From positions 1-64,000 of the forward strand of contig NZ_PYAV01000001.1 of assembly GCF_003014715.1 (NCBI RefSeq): a stretch of 64,000 nt of DNA, given 5' to 3'. Positions 1-7,961 of this stretch are shown here, in pieces. Source of the stretch: Salsuginibacillus halophilus. GTDB taxonomy: Bacteria; Bacillota; Bacilli; Bacillales; Marinococcaceae. The notes under the pieces were generated by a model. The model saw only the letters and a program-made list of their open reading frames with translations, did no database searches and had not been told where the DNA came from. Made by a program: the position numbers and the translations under genes. How positions within the stretch are numbered: the first letter of the stretch is position 1; every line of letters begins with the position of its first letter.

Positions 1-198
1 GCCAGGAGCATCGCTGGGTAGCTACGTGCGGCCGGGATAAGTGCTGAAAGCATCTAAGCATGAAGCCCCCCTCGAGATGAAATTTCCCATCACGTTAAGT
101 GAGTAAGATCCCTCGAAGATGACGAGGTTGATAGGTCGGAAGTGGACGTGTGGTGACACATGGAGCTGACCGATACTAATCGATCGAGGGCTTATCCT
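1..198 (+). rRNA. 23S ribosomal RNA, 3' end (partial)
   Basis: The window opens inside the conserved last part of 23S rRNA. The stretch ending with GAGCTGACCGATACTAATCG followed by a GAGGGCTTATCC-type terminus is the standard 3' end of Bacillus 23S rRNA. The 5' part lies outside the window. The exact 3' boundary is set by analogy and could shift by a few bases. The 5S gene follows on the same strand, as expected for the end of an rrn operon. Confidence 0.95.
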
Positions 199-281
199 AT
201 AGACACATTTATGAACCAAGACGCAGATCATTGTGGAAGCAGTTGTCGGTTATCCAGTTTTGAGCGAACGACGCTCAATCA

Positions 282-399
<118 letters not shown>

Positions 400-404
400 A
401 AACC

Positions 405-441
405 AGCCCTCCGGCTAAACAGCCGGAGGGCTTTTTTTGTT
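405..441 (+). terminator. rrn operon intrinsic terminator
   Basis: A perfect 12-bp stem, AGCCCTCCGGCT / AGCCGGAGGGCT, with an AAAC loop is followed by a run of seven T. It starts 5 nt after 5S and closes the rRNA operon. Confidence 0.95.
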
Positions 442-486
442 CAAACGCTTTACTTTTTAATCATAAGAGGTCAGCAGGGTAAAAAC

Positions 487-917
487 CGGTGACCTTCACT
501 TCAGACGGACGCTTTCCCGAGGGCTTGGCTTCAGCTAACTTGTTCGAATATAAATCATTCGAACAAGTGGATCTTCAGCCTGCGCTTAATCCTCTGGGAG
601 TCGCCGTCTTTCGTTTCGGTCACTCTTCAATTTACAGATGATCATCATTTCCAACGGATATGGTTCGCTTAATCGTTTATGATGCATCATGATGAAACAG
701 ATTCATGTAGATATTGCTTGATAAAAATCCCTCTGCCGATTATGTTCATCAAATAACGCAAGGCTGACAAGCATCGGCGGCGACGCCTTCGGGAACAGTA
801 CGAGCCGAAAATCCCGCAGGTAGTGATTTTCTACCGAGGAAGTTGAGGCCGTACCCGTGGCAAGCGTCCGCCGAAAAGCGATGTCAGCCATCATTCATTT
901 TAACGGTTTGTCTACAC
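487..917 (-). repeat. Dispersed structured intergenic repeat, copy 1
   Basis: Read on the minus strand this is a near full-length copy of an element found again at 36470-36905 and, lacking its left half, at 31625-31838. It has two hairpin modules. The left one (889 to 762) is closed by GGCTGACA/TGTCAGCC. The right one (623 to 489) is closed by GTGACC/GGTCAC and carries an inner perfect 12-bp stem ACTTGTTCGAAT/ATTCGAACAAGT. A linker of about 138 nt separates them. The copy fills the gap between the rrn terminator and rqcH. No convincing gene lies in it; a 63-codon reading frame inside does not look like a protein and is not conserved as one. Confidence 0.85.
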
Positions 918-948
918 GCTGAAACAGCTGGAAACTCCGGCTGTTTTT

Positions 949-2682
949 TTACGAGGTTTCGTTCTCTTTTTTCGTGTTGTTTTTCAACTGCTGGATTTCA
1001 GCAGAATCAGGTGTAACAAAGATTGTTTTTTGATTGTCGTATGTGACAAAGCCGGGCTTTGCCCCTTTTGGTTTGCGTACGTGCCGGATGAGCGTGTAGT
1101 CCACCGGAACTGAGCTGGATTCACGCGCTTTTGAGAAATAAGCAGCAAGCACAGCTGCTTCTTGTAAGGTTTCTTCTGAAAAATCTTCGGCGCGGATTAA
1201 AACGTGCGATCCTGGGATATCTTTTGTGTGCAGCCACGTATCGCTTTGCCGCGCGTATCGCATCGATAAATATTCGTTCTGCTTATTATTTTTTCCCACA
1301 AACAGCTGAATACCTTCGGAAGATTCATAAGCATCAAGTACAGGTGCTTTTTGTTTCTTCCGCTTTTTCTTCGCCGTTTTTTGCTTAACATAGCCTTCTT
1401 CTTCAAGTTCTTCACGAATTTCTGCTACATCTTCCGGAGAGGCAGCATCAAGTTGCTGCAGCAGGCGTTCTAAATAAGCAGACTCTGCTTTTGTTGCTTC
1501 GATTTGTTCGGCGGTGTAGCGCTCGGAGTTTTTTGCTTTCGTATACTTAGAGAAATATGACTGTGCGTTTTCTGACGGTGTTTTAGCTTCATCAAGGGCG
1601 ATCTTGATATAAGGAGATTCTTCGTCGTAATAATCCATCACTTCTACTTCAGTCATCCCCTGCTGGATTAAGTGCATGTGCGCAGTTAAAAGCTCACCGT
1701 ACTTTTGCGCTTCTTTCGTTGCCTCTGCCTGTTTTTGTGTCTCTTCTAACTTTGTAATTTTACGCTCATTTTTCTCCCACTCATTTTTTAATAAGCGTTC
1801 TAAGTCGTGTGCTCGCTGCTTCACCCGGTCCCGTTCAGCTTTGCCGGAATAAAATTTGTCAAGCAGCCGGCTGATTGATTCAGCATCTGCAGCGTCTTTA
1901 CCGTAGCGGGTAAGAAGGACAGCTGAAAAGTATTCTTTCCCATCATTTTCAGCAATACACGGGTTGTACGTATGGGCTTGAATCTCTTGCATCATGTCCA
2001 AAAACGTTTCGGCGGTACGTTCGATCCGCCCCAGGCCGGCGCGGTGCGTAATTTCACCAGCAACGAGTGGGGAGATCCCCGAAAAATTATGAACGAGCTG
2101 TCGGTCAATCCGGCCTTGGTTGGCATCGAGTTTACGTAGAATATCATCTTTTGCTACTGTAAGCGGGTTTAATTTATCCTGTGCTGGCGGTCCGATGTAC
2201 GGCTGCCCGGGAAGGATCGTACGAAAGCTGTTGACCGAAGGCGGTAAATGTTTAATTGCATCAAGGATACGGTTCTCTGATGGATCTACGAGCAGAATAT
2301 TGGCGTGCTTGCCCATAATTTCAATATGAACGTGTTTTTCCGCTGGGTCACCTAAATCATTTCGTCCATCAATTACAAGAGTTAACATCCGCTCCATGCC
2401 AGCTTGTTCAACGCGGCGCAGAAAAGCTCCGTCTAAATGCTTACGCAGCATCATGCAGAACATTGGCGGCTCAGCCGGTTGTTCATATGAATCCTCGGTC
2501 AAATGAACGCGGGCAAACTGAGAGTTCACAGATAAGAGCAGCGTATGATTTACCCGCCCCGCCCGGATGGTTAGGGTCATATCTTGTTTTGTCGGCTGGC
2601 GGACCTTTGTAATCCGACCGCCGGCAATCGTTTCGTTTAATTCGTGTGCCACCGCATGGGTGACAATGCCGTCAAATGCCAT
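949..2682 (-). CDS. rqcH: Rqc2/RqcH-type ribosome quality control protein (NFACT family)
   Basis: This 577-residue protein corresponds to B. subtilis YloA/RqcH, which binds stalled 50S subunits and recruits tRNA-Ala to add C-terminal alanine tails marking aberrant peptides for degradation. The N-terminal NFACT-N domain is visible from residue 1 (PPMFCMMLRKHL at about 72-83, EIMGKHANILLVD at about 121-133). A charged coiled-coil region fills about 290-440, and the C-terminal NFACT-R domain holds the SDTWLHTKDIPGSHVLIRA motif. The ATG has a clear AAGGAGTGATG ribosome binding site. The gene is divergent from yloB, as in related bacilli (yloA-yloB neighbourhood). Identification is firm; the tailing function is inferred from the family. 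Confidence 0.93.
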   Translation of the reverse strand: MAFDGIVTHAVAHELNETIAGGRITKVRQPTKQDMTLTIRAGRVNHTLLLSVNSQFARVHLTEDSYEQPAEPPMFCMMLRKHLDGAFLRRVEQAGMERMLTLVIDGRNDLGDPAEKHVHIEIMGKHANILLVDPSENRILDAIKHLPPSVNSFRTILPGQPYIGPPAQDKLNPLTVAKDDILRKLDANQGRIDRQLVHNFSGISPLVAGEITHRAGLGRIERTAETFLDMMQEIQAHTYNPCIAENDGKEYFSAVLLTRYGKDAADAESISRLLDKFYSGKAERDRVKQRAHDLERLLKNEWEKNERKITKLEETQKQAEATKEAQKYGELLTAHMHLIQQGMTEVEVMDYYDEESPYIKIALDEAKTPSENAQSYFSKYTKAKNSERYTAEQIEATKAESAYLERLLQQLDAASPEDVAEIREELEEEGYVKQKTAKKKRKKQKAPVLDAYESSEGIQLFVGKNNKQNEYLSMRYARQSDTWLHTKDIPGSHVLIRAEDFSEETLQEAAVLAAYFSKARESSSVPVDYTLIRHVRKPKGAKPGFVTYDNQKTIFVTPDSAEIQQLKNNTKKENETS

Positions 2683-2781
2683 CAGACATCACTCCTTTAT
2701 GTTCCGTCTGCAAGTATAGCATGTTTATCCCATTCACTGAATACGATGGGACAAGATGCAAAAAGAGAGCGGGGGACGTCT

Positions 2782-5346
2782 GTGAACTGGCATACGTTAA
2801 GTAAAGACGAAACGGTGAAACAACTAAAAACTTCACACACCCAAGGTTTGACAAACGTTGAAGCCGTGCGGCGGGCTGAATCTTGCGGACGAAATGTGAT
2901 GGATGAAGCACCGCCTGTGAACGCGCTCCTCTTGTTTTTGGCGCAGTTCCGCGATTTTATGGTGTTAATCCTGCTTGCAGCAACCCTTGTATCCGGATTG
3001 CTCGGCGAGTATGTTGATGCACTAACGATCATGTTTATCGTGCTTTTAAATGGTGTTCTTGGTTTTTTCCAGGAACGTAAAGCCGAACGGTCACTTGAGG
3101 CATTAAAAAAATATCAAGCGCACACGGTCACGTTACTTCGCGATGGCCGGTGGATGGATGTAGAAGCAGGGGATGTGGTACCCGGAGACATTGTACACGT
3201 AAAAGCTGGGACGCGTGTGTGTGCTGACGCCAGGATGCTTAAAGCTTCAGGATTGTACGCGGAAGAAGCGCCTCTAACTGGAGAAAGCCGTCCGGTAGCA
3301 AAAATCGATGAAGATCAATTGGATCAAGATGCGCCGATCGCTGAGCGTACAACGATGATATATAGCGGCACATCGATTGTGAAAGGTGAAGGACTTGCCG
3401 TTGTAACTGAGACAGGCATGAAAACCGAGATGGGCCGGATTGCGCATTTACTGCAGCATACCGAACAGGTGCTCACGCCACTGCAGAAGCGGCTCGATCA
3501 CCTTGGAAAAGTGCTCGTCGCTTCGGCATTATTGTTAACCTTATTTGTCGTCCTTGCTGGTGTTTGGCAAGGACAGGATGTATATCAAATGATCTTTGCC
3601 GGCGTATCTCTTGCAGTTGCAGCAATTCCGGAAGGCCTGCCTGCGATTGTGACGGTGGCGCTTGCACTTGGTGTGCAGCGAATGATTAAGGAAAAAGCGA
3701 TTGTACGGCGGCTCCCTGCGGTGGAAACGCTCGGTTGTGCGTCGGTTATTTGTTCGGATAAAACTGGAACACTCACAAAAAATGAAATGAGCCTGCAGCG
3801 TATGTGGTGCTGGGGAACTGATATCAGTGCGGCTGAAATTGATAAAGGTCAAGTACCGAAGCCGGCGATGCAATTACTTACAACTGCTGCTGCCGGGCTG
3901 GAAAAAGGCGGCGGAGATCCAATGGAAGAAGCAGTGACTGCCTGTGCCGCTCGTATTTTGCCAGATTCTTCTGCATGGCGCGTCATTGAAACGTACCCGT
4001 TTGACAGCACTAGAAAACGGGCAGGGGTGTTAATGGAGAACGAAACAAAAGAGCGGATGCTCATTGTGCGCGGTGCACCGGACATTTTAGTGGAGCGGAG
4101 CACGAGGGTGCACCAAGGTGGTAAAGAAGTGCCACTTTCGCCAATGCATACAATGACGTGGCAAAAAGCAGTAGCTTCTCTTGCCGATCGGGCACTGCGC
4201 ACGCTAGCTGTTGCGTATAAACATGTGAGCCCAGGAGAAAAGCCGACAGAAGACAATTTAGTACTCACCGGTATGCTCGGGTTTATGGATCCACCACGCC
4301 CTGAAGCAAAAGAAGCGATTGCTGAGTGCCGCAGTGCCGGTGTCAAAACGGTGATGATTACTGGCGATCATCCAAAAACAGCAGCGGCTGTTGCTAGAGA
4401 GCTTGATATGATGCCGCCGCACGGCCGGGTGATCACAGGTGCAGAATGGGAGAAATTAAATGAAGCTGAGGCAAAAGAAGCGCTGCGGACCGCTTACGTC
4501 TTTTCCCGTGTGACGCCGGAGCATAAGCTTGAACTCGTTCAAGGACTGCAGCAAAATGGTCACATTGTAGCGATGACCGGTGATGGGGTGAATGATGCGC
4601 CGGCATTAAAAGCAGCAGATATTGGTGTGGCGATGGGAAAAACCGGCACCGGTGTTGCAAAAGAAGCGGCCGCCCTCATCTTGGGTGATGATAACTTTGC
4701 TACCTTGAAGCAGGCGGTGAAAGAAGGACGGAATATTTACGATAACATTCGTAAGTTTATCCGCTACATGCTTGCTTCAAATGTTGGTGAGATTCTTGTC
4801 ATGTTATTCGCTATGCTTCTCGGTCTGCCGCTGCCGCTTGCTGCGATTCAAATTTTATGGATTAATTTAGTCACGGATGGGCTTCCGGCACTTGCCCTTG
4901 GGGTGGATCGGGCAGAAAAAGACGCCATGAAGCGTGGACCGCGAGCGCCGAATGAAAGTATTTTTGCAAGGGGTCTTGGGTTTAAAGTAATCACTCGAGG
5001 TTTTTTAATCGGTATTGTCACTTTAATTGCTTTTGTTACAAGCCTTGCACTAGAGCCGGATAACTTAACGAAAGCCCAAACCATTGCGTTTGCAACTTTA
5101 ATTACAGCACAACTCATTCATGTTTTTGACTGCAGAAGTGAAACTTCTATATTTAGTCGCAATCCATTGTCTAACATGTGGCTTGTAGGTGCGGTGATCT
5201 CCTCTGTTGCGCTAATGCTTGTTGTCATTTATGCCCCGCTTTTGCAACCGATCTTTCATACAACGGCACTGCCGGCGGTTGACTGGCTGCTTATTACAGC
5301 CCTGGCTGCCCTTCCGACGGTGTTGTTTGCCTTTCCACGTAAGTAA
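2782..5346 (+). CDS. yloB: P-type calcium-transporting ATPase (YloB type)
   Basis: An 854-residue P2A ATPase, close to B. subtilis YloB, which pumps Ca2+ across the cytoplasmic membrane. Visible are the actuator TGES (about 166-169), PEGLP in membrane helix 4 (about 283), the phosphorylation site SDKTGTLT with Asp326, the TGDGVNDAP hinge and a DCRSETS segment near the C-terminal helices. The nucleotide-binding domain is about 28 residues shorter than in YloB and has RGAPD where KGAPD is usual. I chose the GTG start because GGGGGAC lies 5-6 nt upstream and NWHTLSKDE aligns with YloB residue 2 onward. Upstream in-frame ATGs (2644, 2746) lack ribosome sites and 2644 would overlap rqcH. Confidence 0.95.
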   Translation: MNWHTLSKDETVKQLKTSHTQGLTNVEAVRRAESCGRNVMDEAPPVNALLLFLAQFRDFMVLILLAATLVSGLLGEYVDALTIMFIVLLNGVLGFFQERKAERSLEALKKYQAHTVTLLRDGRWMDVEAGDVVPGDIVHVKAGTRVCADARMLKASGLYAEEAPLTGESRPVAKIDEDQLDQDAPIAERTTMIYSGTSIVKGEGLAVVTETGMKTEMGRIAHLLQHTEQVLTPLQKRLDHLGKVLVASALLLTLFVVLAGVWQGQDVYQMIFAGVSLAVAAIPEGLPAIVTVALALGVQRMIKEKAIVRRLPAVETLGCASVICSDKTGTLTKNEMSLQRMWCWGTDISAAEIDKGQVPKPAMQLLTTAAAGLEKGGGDPMEEAVTACAARILPDSSAWRVIETYPFDSTRKRAGVLMENETKERMLIVRGAPDILVERSTRVHQGGKEVPLSPMHTMTWQKAVASLADRALRTLAVAYKHVSPGEKPTEDNLVLTGMLGFMDPPRPEAKEAIAECRSAGVKTVMITGDHPKTAAAVARELDMMPPHGRVITGAEWEKLNEAEAKEALRTAYVFSRVTPEHKLELVQGLQQNGHIVAMTGDGVNDAPALKAADIGVAMGKTGTGVAKEAAALILGDDNFATLKQAVKEGRNIYDNIRKFIRYMLASNVGEILVMLFAMLLGLPLPLAAIQILWINLVTDGLPALALGVDRAEKDAMKRGPRAPNESIFARGLGFKVITRGFLIGIVTLIAFVTSLALEPDNLTKAQTIAFATLITAQLIHVFDCRSETSIFSRNPLSNMWLVGAVISSVALMLVVIYAPLLQPIFHTTALPAVDWLLITALAALPTVLFAFPRK

Positions 5347-5358
5347 ATGACAAAAATA

Positions 5359-5391
5359 AAGCCTGCGCCTATTGAATATATGCGCAGGCTT
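5359..5391 (-). terminator. Hairpin between yloB and convergent small gene
   Basis: The stem AAGCCTGCGC / GCGCAGGCTT is followed on the minus strand by TTTATTTTTG, so it best serves the minus-strand gene at 5444-5695. It may also stop yloB transcripts. Confidence 0.7.
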
Positions 5392-5443
5392 ACTTGTAAC
5401 GTTGTTGACTGTTGTTCGTTTAGCTTAAAAGACGGTGACCCGA

Positions 5444-5695
5444 TTAACTTGCTTTATCTTTTTTACGCGACTCCCGCGTAGTTTGAAAAATTCGAATGAC
5501 GAGTGCGGCAGCAAACATGCCGAGACTAATTTGTAGAAGCTGTGCACGTTCATCTCCGTGATTTAAAAAAGCGGCTCCGGCGATGATGCCAAAAGCAATT
5601 AAAATAATCATCATAGCTTGATTGCGAGTGTAAGGGAACAATTTAGCTAACACAAAAATAATCGCATTCAAGATCAATCCAGCTGTAAAAGCCAT
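5444..5695 (-). CDS. Small membrane protein of unknown function
   Basis: An 83-residue protein starting MAFTAGLILN. It has a hydrophobic segment at the N-terminus, a second one rich in Ile, Met and Ala (about 27-42), a short polar loop and a third (about 56-70), and ends in a basic tail (ESRKKDKAS). It is probably an integral membrane protein with three short helices. The start is chosen because AGGAGG lies 8 nt before this ATG; a start seven codons earlier would place that site inside the gene. It stands alone between convergent and divergent neighbours. I do not recognise the family. Confidence 0.65.
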   Translation of the reverse strand: MAFTAGLILNAIIFVLAKLFPYTRNQAMMIILIAFGIIAGAAFLNHGDERAQLLQISLGMFAAALVIRIFQTTRESRKKDKAS

Positions 5696-5815
5696 GATCA
5701 CTTCCTCCTCAAACAATAACTGCTTCGAAAGTATAGCATACGCGAATATTCGTGTCCTTCCATTTGTGAAAGCTATGTTAAGCTTGAAAAAAGTTGTTTA
5801 AAAGGAGGCTGAAAA

Positions 5816-6304
5816 ATGAAGAGTGAAGTGACCATTTCACCTGCGCTAGAGACGGATGTCCAAGGGATTCAAAAGGTCGCGCAGACAACATGGCACGATA
5901 CATACGAAGGCTTAATTCCAAGAAACATTCAAGATGCATTTTTAGCACGTGCATATGCAACAGAAATGCTTCAGAAAAAAATCACGCACACGCTTATGTT
6001 CGTTGTAAGGCATAAAGATCAGGTGGTAGGCTTTGCAAATGCCTTCATCAAAGACCCGGAACGATTTGAGCTTGCTGCAATTTATCTTCTGCCGGCATAT
6101 CAAGGACAGGGAGTAGGTGCGGAGTTGTTTAAAGCTCTGCAGACAGAGCTTCCAGCTGACGCCTCGATTGATGTAGAAGTGGAAAAAGGAAATGCCCGTG
6201 CTGAGCAGTTTTATATCGCTAAAGGTTTTGAAGTCGTTGAAGTTTTTAATGAGGACTTCTTTGGCTGTACACTCCAAACCGTTAGAATGGTAAAAAAACG
6301 CTAA
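5816..6304 (+). CDS. GNAT-family N-acetyltransferase
   Basis: A 162-residue single-domain acetyltransferase that would move an acetyl group from acetyl-CoA to an amine. The acetyl-CoA binding motif A is clear: AIYLLPAYQGQGVGAELF at about 91-108, the Q/RxxGxG/A signature. Motif B is seen in ARAEQFYIAKGFEVVE (about 127-142). AAAGGAGG lies 8 nt before the ATG. It is monocistronic and convergent with the SDR gene. The substrate cannot be told from sequence. Confidence 0.88.
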   Translation: MKSEVTISPALETDVQGIQKVAQTTWHDTYEGLIPRNIQDAFLARAYATEMLQKKITHTLMFVVRHKDQVVGFANAFIKDPERFELAAIYLLPAYQGQGVGAELFKALQTELPADASIDVEVEKGNARAEQFYIAKGFEVVEVFNEDFFGCTLQTVRMVKKR

Positions 6305-6312
6305 TATATACA

Positions 6313-6346
6313 TGACCCTGCCTTTTCGGTTCGAAAAGCAGGGTCA
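6313..6346. terminator. Bidirectional hairpin between convergent genes
   Basis: TGACCCTGC-c-TTTTC pairs with GAAAAGCAGGGTCA (one bulged C). It sits exactly between the convergent GNAT and SDR genes. Neither side has a long T run, so termination here may be weak or Rho-assisted. Confidence 0.5.
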
Positions 6347-6353
6347 CCACAGC

Positions 6354-7223
6354 TTAAGAAGACATGATCATACCGCCGTTTACGTGAATACACTGTCCGG
6401 TAATATATGCGCCGTCATCTGAAGCAAGGAGCACATATGCGCCGGCATGATCCGCCGGCTGTCCCGGGCGGCCGAGTGGGGTGTTCGTACCAAACTGGCT
6501 GACGGTGTCTTCATCAAAGGTCGAAGGAATTAACGGGGTCCATACCGGTCCTGGCGCGACCATGTTGACCCGGATTTTTCGTTCTGCAACGTTTTGGGCG
6601 AGACTCCGTGTAAAAGCAACGATCGCGCCTTTTGTCGCGGTGTAATCCATAAGCTCTGGATTGCCGGTATATGGATTGACTGATGTTGTATTAATAATCG
6701 CATCGCCTTTTGTTAAATGGGGGATGGCCGCTTTGCTCATGTAAAAGACGCTGTGAATGTTCGTTTGAAATGTCTTTTCCCACTGTTCTGCAGAAATTTG
6801 TTCAATATCAGCGGTCGGAAATTGAATGGCTGCATTGTTCACTAAAATATTTAATCCGCCAAGTTGTGTAACGCACTCATTGATCAAAGATATGCAGACA
6901 CTTTCATCTGACACATCACCTGGCAGCTGCAGGCAGCGCTGTCCTTCATGTTCGATCAAAGTTGTCGTTTCATCAGCATCAGACTGTTCTTCAGGCAGGT
7001 AATTGATCGCAATATCTGCTCCTTCTTTCGCATAAGCCAAGGCGACAGCTCTTCCGATGCCGCTGTCCCCACCGGTAATGAGTGCTGTTTTTCCTTGCAG
7101 CTTCCCACTGCCTGTATAATACTCCGGCTGTACAGGGCGCGGGTTCATGTCTGATTCGATCCCGGGTTGTGCGGGCTGCGTCTGCTTCGGCTGACCGTTC
7201 TGCTGCATCTCGTAAATGTCCAA
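6354..7223 (-). CDS. Short-chain dehydrogenase/reductase, general-stress type (YhdF/YdaD-like)
   Basis: A 289-residue classical SDR oxidoreductase with the long N-terminal extension typical of the Bacillus YdaD/YhdF/YhxC group. The NAD(P)-binding motif TGGDSGIGRA (about 51-60) is present, with NNAA (about 130) and the catalytic Ser...Tyr-x3-Lys (TTSVN, YTATKGA around 181-201). The first residues are Gln- and Pro-rich. The start is a TTG with AGGAGGT seven bases upstream; an ATG five codons later has no ribosome site. In B. subtilis related genes belong to the general stress regulon; regulation here is not visible. Substrate unknown. Confidence 0.9.
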   Translation of the reverse strand: MDIYEMQQNGQPKQTQPAQPGIESDMNPRPVQPEYYTGSGKLQGKTALITGGDSGIGRAVALAYAKEGADIAINYLPEEQSDADETTTLIEHEGQRCLQLPGDVSDESVCISLINECVTQLGGLNILVNNAAIQFPTADIEQISAEQWEKTFQTNIHSVFYMSKAAIPHLTKGDAIINTTSVNPYTGNPELMDYTATKGAIVAFTRSLAQNVAERKIRVNMVAPGPVWTPLIPSTFDEDTVSQFGTNTPLGRPGQPADHAGAYVLLASDDGAYITGQCIHVNGGMIMSS

Positions 7224-7337
7224 ACGACTGACCTCCTGCCATGTTTTGGTTATTTGCCGGTGTATTGCCGAAAACGCTTCATGCTAAACATGTAAAGCAG
7301 GCGTTGATCATTTCAAGGTGTAGGAAAATACTGCTTT

Positions 7338-7535
7338 CTAATGAGACGTTTCATTATCTTTTGAAGCGATATGGTCGTAAAATAAATGGGCGACAACGTC
7401 GGTGCTTCCGTCAGAGAGAGGACGCATTTGTTCAATTTCTCCGCGTTCTGGATTGTATTGAATAATATATAAGTTGTCATTATACTCCGCTTTATACATG
7501 TCGTAACCGTAACGGGACTCGATTTTTGTAAACAC
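7338..7535 (-). CDS. Small hypothetical protein
   Basis: About 65 residues, starting VFTKIESRYGYDMYKAEYND. It is soluble, Tyr- and acid-rich, with a tail ending KDNETSH. GAGGTGAT lies 8 nt before a GTG, which is the preferred start; an ATG two codons upstream is too close to that site. I do not recognise the family. It stands between two other minus-strand genes and may be cotranscribed with the SDR gene. Confidence 0.5.
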   Translation of the reverse strand: MFTKIESRYGYDMYKAEYNDNLYIIQYNPERGEIEQMRPLSDGSTDVVAHLFYDHIASKDNETSH

Positions 7536-7591
7536 TGTCATCACCTCTGTCATGTAGTATGGCAGAAGTTTTTTCTCCTATGTATTCATAC

Positions 7592-7630
7592 AAAGACCGG
7601 GCTGCTAATGAATAAGCATGCCCGGTCTTT
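7592..7630 (-). terminator. Hairpin after the DUF2627 gene
   Basis: An 11-bp stem AAAGACCGGGC / GCCCGGTCTTT overlaps the stop codon of the upstream minus-strand gene. The T tract on the minus strand is short (TTTGTATG), so strength is uncertain. Confidence 0.6.
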
Positions 7631-7869
7631 TAGACGGATTTCTGTTCTGTTTTAGGTGGAACTTTGCCGCGCTTACGATCCCGGTGTAAAATGAACCCAG
7701 CGATAAACCAAATACCGCCGATCATCATGGCAAGGCCGAGGAAAAATTGCAGGCTGAGCCAAGGGATTGGTGCGTGCAGGACGCCGAAAAATACATCGCG
7801 CATCCATTTAATACCGACACCGGCTAAAATACCGGGGATCACTAAGATTAAAAACGCAATAATGCGCAT
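7630..7869 (-). CDS. yqzF: DUF2627 small membrane protein (YqzF-like)
   Basis: A 79-residue protein with two strongly hydrophobic helices (about 3-20 and 40-63) and a basic, Pro-containing C-terminus. It matches my recollection of B. subtilis YqzF (DUF2627). Its position supports this: yqzF lies next to the bkd regulator in B. subtilis, and here it is divergent from bkdR. AAGGAGGT lies 7 nt before the ATG. Function unknown; it is probably in the cytoplasmic membrane. Confidence 0.75.
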   Translation of the reverse strand: MRIIAFLILVIPGILAGVGIKWMRDVFFGVLHAPIPWLSLQFFLGLAMMIGGIWFIAGFILHRDRKRGKVPPKTEQKSV

Positions 7870-7961
7870 AAAATGACCTCCTTCACGTTACGTCGCTATT
7901 GTAAACGAAGCGGCCTGTTTAGGCAAACGACAAGTTCGTGACGGAGAAACCGGGAGGGTGC

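Noticed and set aside
703-894. 63-codon open frame on the minus strand inside repeat copy 1
   Set aside because: It lies across the left hairpin, has no convincing ribosome site, and I see no equivalent frame kept in copy 3; the conserved feature is the base pairing.
487-917. Insertion sequence with transposase
   Set aside because: No transposase frame exists in any of the three copies, and no convincing terminal inverted repeats with a short target duplication; only a non-autonomous element remains possible.
2644-2781. N-terminal extension of yloB by 46 codons
   Set aside because: It would overlap rqcH and the divergent promoters, lacks a ribosome site and does not resemble YloB; GTG 2782 has a site and fits the alignment.
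3849-4346. 165-codon open frame opposite yloB
   Set aside because: Composition mirrors the coding strand; no ribosome site or recognisable domain.
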